A stretch of 38,876 nt of DNA from Acidobacteriota bacterium. Its GTDB lineage: Bacteria; Acidobacteriota; Blastocatellia; Chloracidobacteriales; Chloracidobacteriaceae. The notes below the pieces were generated by a model, which was given only the letters and a program-made list of their open reading frames with translations, did not search any database and was not told the origin of the DNA. The position numbers and the translations under genes were made by a program. Shown in pieces: positions 8,700-15,792 of the stretch. The first letter of the stretch is position 1; every line of letters starts with the position of its first letter. The stretch is from assembly GCA_016208495.1 (NCBI GenBank), contig JACQXX010000145.1:1-38876 (forward strand). Direction: 5' to 3'.

Positions 8700-9893
8700 G
8701 TGCCGCAACAAAACCTATACTTCACCGGACGCGAAGAAATCCTGGAATCGCTCCATAACGTGTTGAAGGACACGGGGAAAACTGTGCTCAGGCAGGTGAT
8801 TGCTGGCCTTGGTGGAGTCGGGAAAACGGCGACGGCGACGGAATACGCGCATCGTTACAGTGCGGAATATTCGTGTGTGTTGTGGACGCTTGCCGATAGT
8901 GAAACGAGTCTTGTTTCAGGGTTTGTCGGGTTTGCCAGACAGCTTGGGTTGCCAGAACGTGAGAAACAGACTGAACTGGTTGAAGATGTAAAGCAGTGGT
9001 TGTCCTCAAACACTGACTGGCTGCTGATACTGGACAACGCCGACAATCCTGAAGTGGTAAAACCATTCCTTCCAAACCCTTGTGGAGGGAGCATCCTGCT
9101 CACGTCGCGGGCACAGACATTTGATGTGCTCTCCATCAAATCCCCGATTGATTTGGGGGTGATGACACCAGATGAAGCCCTGGATTTTCTCAAAGAACGT
9201 ACCCAACGTTCCAACCTGCCAACCACCGAACTCACTGCCGCTCAAGAGCTTGTTCGGGAACTCGGTTATTTTCCTCTGGCGCTGGAACAGGCTGGGGCCT
9301 ATCTCCTGGCGATGAAAACGCCGTTCACGAAATACCTCACACTGTATCGGGAACGTCATCTGGCAAGGCTGGAAAAGAAAAAGCCGGTAACAGGGGGCTA
9401 CAAAGGAACGGTCGCCACAACCTGGACCATGAACTTTGAACAGGTCGAACAAGAATCATCGGCCAGTGCTGACCTGTTGCGGTTCAGTGCGTTTCTGGCC
9501 CCGGATGACATCCCGCTGGAGTTGATTGAAACAGGGGCATCAGCCATTAGCCCGACGGTCGAAGCCGCATTTGCAAATGGTGAAACTGTCCATGAATTGC
9601 TTGAGCGGTTGACCCGGTTTTCACTGGTTCGGGTTGATGCGGAAACACAAACCTACACAATTCATCGGCTGGTGCAGATGGTGATTCAGTCACGGATGGA
9701 TGAACCAACCCAGGCTCAATGGGCAAAAAGTGTTGTTTTGGCAGTGAATCAGGCTTTCCCAAAGGTGGAATTTCAAAACTGGCCGCAATGTGCCCGACTG
9801 CTTCCACAGGCTCTCCAGGCTGCGGTGCTTGGCCAGCAGTATGATTTGAGCTTGCTTGAGCTTGCCCGATTGCTCAACCAAGCTGGCTATTAA
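8700..9893 (+). CDS. NB-ARC STAND NTPase, truncated by an inserted element
   Basis: A 397-residue 5' part of an NLR-like STAND ATPase. The N-terminus shows the usual YFTGREEILE lead-in. The P-loop is GLGGVGKT at residues 36-43, Walker B is LLILDNAD at 108-115, the GSILLTSR sensor is at 130-137, and the GLPLA-like LGYFPLALEQAGAYL is near 188-202. A winged-helix-like region with LLERLTRFSLVRV and HRLVQMV follows. Such proteins are signal-transducing switches in bacterial immunity, with C-terminal TPRs sensing the trigger. Here the frame stops in TAA created by the left end of the element at 9892. Removing element plus one ATT rejoins the frame to the TPRs at 10009. Start is GTG 8700, preceded by GAGAAGG. 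Confidence 0.85.
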   Translation: MPQQNLYFTGREEILESLHNVLKDTGKTVLRQVIAGLGGVGKTATATEYAHRYSAEYSCVLWTLADSETSLVSGFVGFARQLGLPEREKQTELVEDVKQWLSSNTDWLLILDNADNPEVVKPFLPNPCGGSILLTSRAQTFDVLSIKSPIDLGVMTPDEALDFLKERTQRSNLPTTELTAAQELVRELGYFPLALEQAGAYLLAMKTPFTKYLTLYRERHLARLEKKKPVTGGYKGTVATTWTMNFEQVEQESSASADLLRFSAFLAPDDIPLELIETGASAISPTVEAAFANGETVHELLERLTRFSLVRVDAETQTYTIHRLVQMVIQSRMDEPTQAQWAKSVVLAVNQAFPKVEFQNWPQCARLLPQALQAAVLGQQYDLSLLELARLLNQAGY

Positions 9894-10005
9894 GTACCTT
9901 ACCGAAAATTTCCAGACATTTTAACCACGGAAAACACGGAAAACACGGAAAAAAATCAACCACTTACCAAATCCAATATCTCAGAAAACTTATGACAGGG
10001 TACTT
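9892..10005. mobile_element. MITE-like element, copy 1, inserted in NB-ARC-TPR gene
   Basis: A 114 bp non-coding element with inverted ends: AAGTACCTT on the left, AGGGTACTT on the right. It is flanked by ATT on both sides (9889-9891 and 10006-10008), a likely 3 bp target duplication. The interior contains TTAACCACGG and ACACGGAAA tandem units. A related 113 bp copy is at 23417-23529. There is no transposase, so it would need one in trans. Confidence 0.75.
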
Positions 10006-10466
10006 ATTTAAAGGAGCAAGGGCGCTATGCAGAGGCCGAACCGCTGCATGAGGAAGCGTTGGAGATTTGGCGGAAGGCTTTACCCGCCGGGCATCCCGAC
10101 ATCGCCTTGAGCCTCAACAATCTGGCGGGGTTGTATAAATCGCAAGGGCGATATGGGGAGGCCGAACCGCTGTTGCTGGAAGCATTGGAGTTGAGGTGGA
10201 AGGCGTTACCCGCCGGGCATCCCGACATCGCCACCAGTCTCAATAATCTGGCGTTGTTGTATCAGGCACAAGGGCAATCTGGGGAGGCCGAACCGCTATT
10301 TCTGGAAGCCATTTCCATCTGGAAAAAATCACTCGGGAACTCTCACCCCAATACACTGGCAGGGATGGGAAATTATGCCCGGTTGCTCCGTGAAATGGGG
10401 CGTGATTCCGAAGCGGAAACAATCGAGGCTGAAATCCGCGTTCTGCGAGAACAATTAAAATCCTGA
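10006..10466 (+). pseudogene. TPR 3' fragment of the split NB-ARC gene
   Basis: The disconnected C-terminal sensor part. It carries Kinesin-light-chain-type tetratricopeptide repeats of about 42 residues: EQGRYAEAEPLHEEALEIW, SQGRYGEAEPLLLEALEL and AQGQSGEAEPLFLEAISIW, each followed by a P-(A/N)-GHPD/SHPN linker, then a capping helix ending REQLKS. It is in the same frame as the NB-ARC part, and the 117-base insertion (element plus duplication) does not change frame; only the stop codons inside the element separate the halves. I see no in-frame start with a ribosome site after the element (nearest is TTG 10059), so it is probably untranslated. The repeats are near-identical at DNA level, implying recent duplication. 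Confidence 0.75.
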
Positions 10467-10509
10467 AGAGATGGCGGTTGTCCTGGGCTGTCGCCGGTTG
10501 CACCGAAGT

Positions 10510-10529
10510 CCTGGGGTTGTCACCCCAGG
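10510..10529 (+). terminator. Hairpin after TPR fragment
   Basis: A perfect 8 bp stem, CCTGGGGT / ACCCCAGG, with loop TGTC, 44 bases after the TPR stop. No T-run follows, so it is either a weak or factor-dependent terminator or another palindromic repeat of the kind common in this window. Confidence 0.4.
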
Positions 10530-10657
10530 CTAGCATTCTTCCACTGCTTCGCGGCTCAAAACCAAACAACGAGATTTGAAGTGGGTTGAAGGTTTGGAAA
10601 CCAGTAGCGAATTTACCGTACAGAGGATTAAGATTGTTTTTCAATGGAATGCCCGAA

Positions 10658-10686
10658 TTGACACCCTTGTGTCTGTCATCTTAAAA
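10658..10686 (+). promoter_or_regulatory. Possible sigma-70 promoter of coiled-coil gene
   Basis: A perfect TTGACA at 10658-10663, a 17-base spacer and a weak -10 (TTAAAA, 10681-10686) lie 42 bases before the start at 10729. The -10 is poor, so this is tentative. Confidence 0.3.
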
Positions 10687-10728
10687 GCCGCGATAACGAA
10701 TTCACACTGAAAGCCAAGGAGCAGCAAA

Positions 10729-11055
10729 ATGAGTAGTGAAGACCCAACCCGAAATTATCCATCACCAGAAAGTTACGAGACTCGAAACGACCTTAAACAG
10801 ATGCTGTTTGAAGTGTTGCGCGAGGTGTTGGCCCAGGAGGTAATCCCCCGTTTTGACAAAATCGAATCCCGACTTGATAAAATTGAGTCCCGACTTGATA
10901 AAATTGAGTCTCGACTTGATAGAATTGAGTCCCGACTTGAAGCAGTCGAACGTAGCCAAAAAGAACTCTTACGGGATTTCCGCCTTTTCAAAGCACAAAC
11001 AGAAAACAGGTTGTTTGACCTCGAATATCCCCAATCAAGTCAATCAGTTAAATAA
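10729..11055 (+). CDS. Small heptad-repeat coiled-coil protein
   Basis: A 108-residue soluble protein of unknown function. An N-terminal disordered stretch with many polar residues leads to a helix (EVLREVLAQEV) and then four near-perfect tandem copies of D-K-I-E-S-R-L (about residues 43-70), which form a continuous parallel coiled coil continuing to about residue 95. The DNA repeats a 21 bp unit (GATAAAATTGAGTCCCGACTT) at about 10855-10938, so the length can change in whole heptads without breaking the frame. ATG 10729 is preceded by AAGGAGCAGCAAA, a good ribosome site. It is not obviously related to its neighbours; it could be a scaffold or a regulator. Confidence 0.75.
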   Translation: MSSEDPTRNYPSPESYETRNDLKQMLFEVLREVLAQEVIPRFDKIESRLDKIESRLDKIESRLDRIESRLEAVERSQKELLRDFRLFKAQTENRLFDLEYPQSSQSVK

Positions 11056-11079
11056 CAGATTATTTTCAAAGCCTCCAGT

Positions 11080-11123
11080 GCGGCAAAGCCGCTCAAGGTT
11101 GATAGATCCCGCCCAGCAGGGCG
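11080..11123. repeat. Paired short hairpins
   Basis: Two small palindromes 17 bases apart: GCGGC-AAA-GCCGC (11080-11092) and CGCCC-AGCA-GGGCG (11110-11123). A weak outer TCCA/TGGA pairing resembles, imperfectly, the two-hairpin elements at 22451 and 32705. They follow the coiled-coil gene and may act as a terminator. Confidence 0.4.
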
Positions 11124-11171
11124 TTGGAATCACCTCTTACGTGTAGTTTTTTTGGTTTTGCACCGCGAAGC

Positions 11172-11355
11172 GCTGCCGTTCGGATAGCCGGTCGGTTGCG
11201 AGGCTTTGCGAGCTACCACCGGAAAAAGGTTCGTTCGGCCAACCCTCCCCACGTCGCCCGCGCCCCACAGGGGCGCGGGCGACGTGGGAAGAAACAAGGG
11301 GTGACCCTGATGACCGGTGGTAGGCCCAAAGCGGCAAACCACCGGCTACTATCCG
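11172..11355. repeat. Large nested palindromic repeat with 19 bp perfect hairpin
   Basis: The centre is a perfect 19 bp inverted repeat with a 3-base loop (11248-11266 / 11270-11288, CCCACGTCGCC...). Outside it, CTACCACCGG (11213-11222) pairs with CCGGTGGTAG (11314-11323), GCTTTG (11203) with CAAAGC (11327), CCGGT (11188) with ACCGG (11341), and CGGATAG (11181) with CTATCCG (11349). The left part (11172-11236) recurs at 38813-38876 with few changes. No plausible gene is present; frames crossing it are by-products of the GC-rich palindrome. Confidence 0.75.
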
Positions 11356-11488
11356 GCGCCCTCCGGGCGGGGTTGTCAAGTTCAACACCCTTTCCGCAAC
11401 AGGCCTGAAACCCTCTTCCTAAATTGCTTTTTGATCTGGTTCGGTGTATTTCGAAACCGCCTTTTTCCGAACTCACCCAAAAAATATC

Positions 11489-11516
11489 TTGACACGTGCA
11501 TAAAAATGCATAAACT
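11489..11516 (+). promoter_or_regulatory. Predicted argR promoter
   Basis: TTGACA at 11489-11494 is a perfect -35. A 16-base spacer leads to TAAACT (11511-11516, 4 of 6 to TATAAT). The predicted transcription start falls near 11523-11527, at or just before the ArgR ATG, so the mRNA may be leaderless; no Shine-Dalgarno is visible. Confidence 0.55.
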
Positions 11517-11531
11517 CTGCATAAATATGAA
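11497..11531 (+). promoter_or_regulatory. Tandem ARG boxes (ArgR operator)
   Basis: Box 1, TGCAT-AAAA-ATGCA (11497-11510), is a perfect palindrome lying between -35 and -10. Box 2, TGCAT-AAAT-ATGAA (11518-11531), is imperfect and covers the start codon. Their centres are 21 bp apart, the spacing known for paired ARG boxes bound by one ArgR hexamer. This implies arginine-dependent autorepression of argR and probably of argG behind it. Confidence 0.7.
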
Positions 11532-11994
11532 AAAGCCTCAAGACAAGACAGAACGTCAACGCTTGATTTTGACAACTATCACTGAACACCGCATCGCGAC
11601 CCAGACGGAGCTTCGCGATGCCCTGCGCGAACATGGCATTGCCTGCGACCAGGCGACGGTCTCCCGCGATATTCGGGAACTGGGACTGGTCAGAGTCGCT
11701 GATGCAGACGGGAACACCTTTTATGCATCGCTCGAAGCCGCTTCACCAAAACGCTCAGGACGCATCGAGATTCTGCGCCAGTTCCTGCGGAGCGTTCAGT
11801 GGTCTGGAAATCTTCTGGTGATTCATACCGATTCAGCCAATGCGCACCCGGTCGCGGAGGCGCTTGATACGCTTGGATTTACCGAGATCCTGGGCACGGT
11901 CGCCGGAGACAACACCATCATCGCGGTGGTGAAGGAAGGCACCAATGCTCAGGCGCTCGCCGAACGAATTTTGAAAGAGGCAGGGAAACTGTAG
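11527..11994 (+). CDS. argR: Arginine repressor ArgR
   Basis: A transcriptional regulator that binds ARG boxes as an arginine-loaded hexamer. It has 155 residues, normal length. The N-terminal winged helix has TQTELRDALREHG and the recognition helix QATVSRDIRELGLVRV (about 40-55). The C-terminal arginine-binding/oligomerisation domain has GNLLVIHTDSANAHPVAEAL and GTVAGDNTIIAVV, where the D-N replaces the common D-D of the ligand site. I chose ATG 11527; another in-frame ATG at 11506 lies inside the operator, and the frame reaching back to 11317 runs through the palindromic repeat. It heads the arginine cluster and its stop overlaps the argG GTG by one base. Confidence 0.92.
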   Translation: MKKPQDKTERQRLILTTITEHRIATQTELRDALREHGIACDQATVSRDIRELGLVRVADADGNTFYASLEAASPKRSGRIEILRQFLRSVQWSGNLLVIHTDSANAHPVAEALDTLGFTEILGTVAGDNTIIAVVKEGTNAQALAERILKEAGKL

Positions 11995-13184
11995 TGGAAA
12001 AGATTGTACTTGCTTACAGTGGGGGACTTGATACGAGCGTCATTTTGACGTGGCTCAAGGAAACCTACAACGTGCCGGTCGTCGCCTATGTCGGCGATGT
12101 CGGTCAAGATGAAGATTTGGCCGCTGTCGAAGCCAAAGCCTACCGGACCGGTGCGGAATCGGTCGTCGTGCTTGATCTTAAAGACGAGTTCGTCGCCGAA
12201 TATGTCTTTCCAGCCATCCAGGCCAACGCGGTCTATGAAGGCCAGTACCTGATGGGCACCTCGCTGGCTCGCCCGGTGATTGCCAAAGGAATGGTACAGG
12301 CCGCGCTCAACAGCAAAGCAACTGCCGTCGCCCACGGGGCCACCGGCAAAGGCAACGATCAGGTTCGGTTCGAACTGACGGTCAAAGCCCTGGCGCCACA
12401 GTTGCAAATTATTGCACCGTGGCGCGACTGGTCGTTTGTGGGCCGCAAAGATTTGCTGGCTTACGCGGCACAAAAAGGCATTTCCGTGCCGGTGACGGCG
12501 GAAAAGCCCTACTCAATGGACGCCAACCTGATGCACATCAGCTATGAAGGCGGCATCCTCGAAGACCCCTGGGCTGAGCCTCCGGCAGATATGTTCCTCT
12601 GGACCAAATCGCCCGAACAGGCGCCGAACAAGCCTGAAACGGTCGAAATCGAATTTCACAAAGGCATTCCGGTTGCGATCAATGGCGAAGGTTACGGCCC
12701 GGCCAAATTGCTCAAGGTTGCCAACGACATTGCTGCGCTACACGGCGTTGGCCGCGTTGATCTGGTCGAAAACCGCTTCATCGGGATCAAATCACGCGGC
12801 GTGTATGAAACTCCGGGCGCCACGATGCTGATGCAGGCCCATCGGGCCGTTGAATCGCTCACGCTGGATCGCGAAGTCGCACACTTTAAAGATGCCCTCG
12901 TGCCGAAGTTTGCCGAACTGGTCTATAACGGGTTCTGGTTCTCGCCGGAAATGGAGCTGTTACTTTCCACCATTACGAAGACCCAGGAAAGTGTGACAGG
13001 CGTTGTCCGGCTCAAGCTGTACAAAGGAAATGTGACCGTGACGGGTCGCAAATCGCCGTATTCGCTCTATAACCCCGAAGTTGCCAGTTTTGAAAGCAAG
13101 TTTGTCGTGAATCCGAAAGATTCTGGCGGCTTTATCAACATTAATGGATTGCGTTTGACGACGTGGGCTTCGCGCCGACGATAG
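11994..13184 (+). CDS. argG: Argininosuccinate synthase
   Basis: Joins citrulline and aspartate with ATP to form argininosuccinate, the penultimate step of arginine synthesis. It has 396 residues, typical for the family. The N-type ATP pyrophosphatase P-loop is AYSGGLDTSV (7-16). Further family motifs are EGQYLMGTSLARP (about 82-94), HGATGKGNDQVRFE (about 114-127) and SMDANLMHISYEGG (about 174-187). The start is GTG overlapping the argR stop (TAGTG), so the two are coupled. A hairpin follows the stop, so argR-argG may form a unit partly separated from argH onward. Confidence 0.96.
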   Translation: MEKIVLAYSGGLDTSVILTWLKETYNVPVVAYVGDVGQDEDLAAVEAKAYRTGAESVVVLDLKDEFVAEYVFPAIQANAVYEGQYLMGTSLARPVIAKGMVQAALNSKATAVAHGATGKGNDQVRFELTVKALAPQLQIIAPWRDWSFVGRKDLLAYAAQKGISVPVTAEKPYSMDANLMHISYEGGILEDPWAEPPADMFLWTKSPEQAPNKPETVEIEFHKGIPVAINGEGYGPAKLLKVANDIAALHGVGRVDLVENRFIGIKSRGVYETPGATMLMQAHRAVESLTLDREVAHFKDALVPKFAELVYNGFWFSPEMELLLSTITKTQESVTGVVRLKLYKGNVTVTGRKSPYSLYNPEVASFESKFVVNPKDSGGFININGLRLTTWASRRR

Positions 13185-13200
13185 TTTAAGTTTCCCTTCG

Positions 13201-13254
13201 TCCCAGGTCAGTGCTGTGATTGTGTCAGCATTTGGACCTGGGATATTTCTTTCT
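13201..13254 (+). terminator. Hairpin terminator or attenuator after argG
   Basis: TCCCAGGTC (13201-13209) pairs with GACCTGGGA (13235-13243), with an inner TGCTG/CAGCA stem, followed by a T-rich TATTTCTTTCT. It resembles an intrinsic terminator and could reduce read-through into argH. Confidence 0.55.
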
Positions 13255-13274
13255 ATTGAGGGTTCCGTGGTTCA

Positions 13275-13361
13275 GGGAAAACAAAAGGGACACAAAGGAC
13301 ACAAAGGACCTAAATTCAAAACCCTGAACCCTGAACCCTGAACCCTGAACCCTGAACCCTA
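13275..13361 (+). repeat. Tandem-repeat cassette upstream of argH
   Basis: Modules in order: GGACACAAA units, a TAAATTC spacer, then about six copies of the heptamer ACCCTGA (13319-13360), ending six bases before the argH ATG. The same module order occurs before argD and, with ACCCGGA units, at 28316-28417. The argH start has no other ribosome site. Confidence 0.8.
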
Positions 13362-13366
13362 AAATC

Positions 13367-14698
13367 ATGACCGAACAAGTACTCCGCGGGGCATTTGACA
13401 AGCCCATTGACGAATTGATTTTGCAGTTTGTGGCTTCGATTGATTGCGATAAAGCACTGATCGAAGTAGACATCACCGGTTCGCTCGCCCACGTCTGGAT
13501 GCTCGAAAAAACCGGCGTTCTTTCAACAGAACAGGCCGTGAAAATCCGCAACGGGCTGCTCCAGATTCTCGACGAAGGGATTGAACTCAAGCTTGAGCAC
13601 GAAGATGTCCACATGAACATTGAAAAGCGGCTTCAGGAGCTGATTGGCGATGATGCGAAATTGCTCCACACGGCGCGTAGCCGCAACGATCAGGTAGCGT
13701 TGGACTTACGGCTCTTCGTTGCTCAGACGCAAACCGACCTGATGTCAGGCTTGAAAGCACTGTGTCAGGCACTGGTGGACCAGGCACGGAAGCACCAGGG
13801 CGTCATCATGCCAGGGTACACGCACTTGCAACGGGCCCAGCCGGTGTTGCTCACGCACGTGCTGCTGTCATTTGCCGAAGGGCTGACGCGTGATATCGCC
13901 CGGCTGCAACCCAATTTGATTTCGCCGCTTGGGGCTGGGGCACTGGCTGGAACAGCGATTCCGATCAATCCGTCAACGAGTGCGCAACTGCTTGGCGCCA
14001 AAGGACATTTTACTAATTCGATTGATGCGGTTTCAGACCGTGATTTCGCTGTGGAATTTGTCTTTGCCTGCTCATTGACGGCGGTGCATCTGTCGCAACT
14101 GGCTGAAAACCTGATTTTGTGGTGCACCTCGGAATTTGGCTTTATCAAGCTGCCTGATGAACTGACCACCGGGTCAAGCATTATGCCCCAGAAGAAAAAT
14201 CCGGACTGCCTGGAACTGGTTCGGGGCAAGGCGGGGATGTTCATTGGCGAACTGGTCAACCTGCTCACCACACTCAAGGCGCTTCCGTTTGGCTACAACC
14301 GCGATTTGCAGGAAACCAAGCCTCCGGTGGTGCGCACAGCCCAAACGCTCAAGGAAGCAATTGCCGTTTGCACGCTTGCGATTGCAAAAATGGAAGTCTG
14401 TGCCGAAGCGATGTTTCAGGCAGCATCGGATGAAAACCTGCTCGCCACCGACATTGCTGAGTTTCTGGTCAAACAGGGCGTTCCCTTTCGCGAAGCCCAC
14501 AGCCGGGTGGCCGCGCTGGTCAAATACGGGAAACCGTTTTCAACGCTGACAATTGACGAATGGCAGCAGGCCGGGGTGGATCCGGCGGTTGTCGAACTTC
14601 TTAACCCATTGACTTCGGTTACCAACCGAAATTCTCCTGGCGGCACCTCGCCCATCCAGGTTCAGGCTCAACTTTTGGCAAAGGAGAAACTGCTGTGA
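13367..14698 (+). CDS. argH: Argininosuccinate lyase
   Basis: Cleaves argininosuccinate to arginine and fumarate; fumarase/aspartase superfamily. It has 443 residues. Motifs: TARSRNDQVALDLRLF (about 104-119), GYTHLQRAQPVLLTH (about 150-164, with the catalytic TH), and the superfamily signature GSSIMPQKKNPD at 269-280, whose flexible loop carries the catalytic serine. ATG 13367 follows an ACCCTGA heptamer tract with no Shine-Dalgarno. The 3' end overlaps the next gene by four bases (GTGA). Confidence 0.96.
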   Translation: MTEQVLRGAFDKPIDELILQFVASIDCDKALIEVDITGSLAHVWMLEKTGVLSTEQAVKIRNGLLQILDEGIELKLEHEDVHMNIEKRLQELIGDDAKLLHTARSRNDQVALDLRLFVAQTQTDLMSGLKALCQALVDQARKHQGVIMPGYTHLQRAQPVLLTHVLLSFAEGLTRDIARLQPNLISPLGAGALAGTAIPINPSTSAQLLGAKGHFTNSIDAVSDRDFAVEFVFACSLTAVHLSQLAENLILWCTSEFGFIKLPDELTTGSSIMPQKKNPDCLELVRGKAGMFIGELVNLLTTLKALPFGYNRDLQETKPPVVRTAQTLKEAIAVCTLAIAKMEVCAEAMFQAASDENLLATDIAEFLVKQGVPFREAHSRVAALVKYGKPFSTLTIDEWQQAGVDPAVVELLNPLTSVTNRNSPGGTSPIQVQAQLLAKEKLL

Positions 14699-15792
14699 AA
14701 TTTGGTTCAGTCACCTGCAAACTCGGTTTGACCGAGTCTTTACATTTTGAACCGCGCCCCACGGCCCAAACCGGCGATGTGGTGGTGGTGGAAGTGTTAA
14801 GTGAAAATGCGGCTTATCCGCATTTGGAATTGCCCAACGGCACCATGTCGAAATTACACGTGGGAGACCGATTGGTCGGGGTGCTGGGATCACGACAGGC
14901 TTTGCGAGGGTTTGTGGGCCAGGCACCGATGGCGTTGTGCAAAAATATGCGGCTGGCGCTACTCAACATCGGCGGCGTGATTGGACACTACATTGATTCA
15001 ACCACGGCGTTGGGCGATCCGGCTCAGGTTCGCTATCTGGGAACGGTGGTTGACGAGCAAGGGATTGTTTCGCTCAACCGCACGGCGTTACCAGCGTCAA
15101 ACAGCATTCTGAAATGGCGTCCGATTGTGCTGGTGCTCGGCACCTGTATGCACGTGGGGAAAACCGCCACTGCCGCCAAACTGATCGAAATCGCCACCCA
15201 GGCGGGCTTCAAAGTTGGGGCCGCAAAGGTCTCGGGCGTAGGCGCGATCAAAGATTTGAACAAATTCTGGGAAGCCGGAGCGGTTGACGTTAAAAGCTTT
15301 CTGGACTGTGGGTTACCGTCAACGGTTGATGCTGAGGATCTGGCTTCGGTGGTCAAAACCGTCATCAACGCGACCCAGGGCGATATGGTCATCATTGAAT
15401 TTGGCGACGGCATTTTGGGACATTACAAAGTCGAATCGGTCCTCACTGATAAGAAAATCATGAGCCATGTGTCGTCGGTGATTGTCTGTGCCGGAGACTT
15501 GATGGGGGCCTATGGCGCCAAAATGTACCTTGATCAAATGGGTATTTCATTCGCGGCCTTTAGCGGGCTGGCGACCGAAAACGTGTCCGGTTCGGATTAC
15601 CTGGAGGAGAAACTCGGGATTCCAGCCATCAATGGGTTAAAGTACCCGAAACGGTTGTTCGACACGCTCAATCTGACCGCTGGCTATGGCAAGAGCAATC
15701 TGGAGCCATTTGCGGCACCGTTGCGGACAATCCCTAAGTTACTCAATGGACATCACCATTCGGTAGGAATCAAGGAGGCCGTCGTTGGTTAA
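14695..15792 (+). CDS. P-loop NTPase of unknown function in the arginine operon
   Basis: A 365-residue cytoplasmic protein. An N-terminal beta-rich domain (about 1-130) precedes a P-loop domain with GTCMHVGKT at 149-157, a Walker-B-like MVIIEFGDGIL (about 231-241) and conserved-looking AAKVSGVGAIKDLNKFWEAGA (split over about 176-196). The G-x5-GKT loop resembles SIMIBI-type enzymes (BioD/MobB) and DUF1611-like proteins, so an ATP-dependent ligase, synthetase or metallochaperone-like role is possible; I cannot assign one. It sits between argH and argC with overlaps at both ends (4 and 8 bases), which strongly suggests a tie to arginine metabolism. GTG start with AAGGAG at about 14681-14686. 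Confidence 0.7.
   Translation: MKFGSVTCKLGLTESLHFEPRPTAQTGDVVVVEVLSENAAYPHLELPNGTMSKLHVGDRLVGVLGSRQALRGFVGQAPMALCKNMRLALLNIGGVIGHYIDSTTALGDPAQVRYLGTVVDEQGIVSLNRTALPASNSILKWRPIVLVLGTCMHVGKTATAAKLIEIATQAGFKVGAAKVSGVGAIKDLNKFWEAGAVDVKSFLDCGLPSTVDAEDLASVVKTVINATQGDMVIIEFGDGILGHYKVESVLTDKKIMSHVSSVIVCAGDLMGAYGAKMYLDQMGISFAAFSGLATENVSGSDYLEEKLGIPAINGLKYPKRLFDTLNLTAGYGKSNLEPFAAPLRTIPKLLNGHHHSVGIKEAVVG

Noticed and set aside
11317-11526. Upstream extension of the argR frame
   Set aside because: It runs through the palindromic repeat and operator; ArgR homology begins only after ATG 11527.
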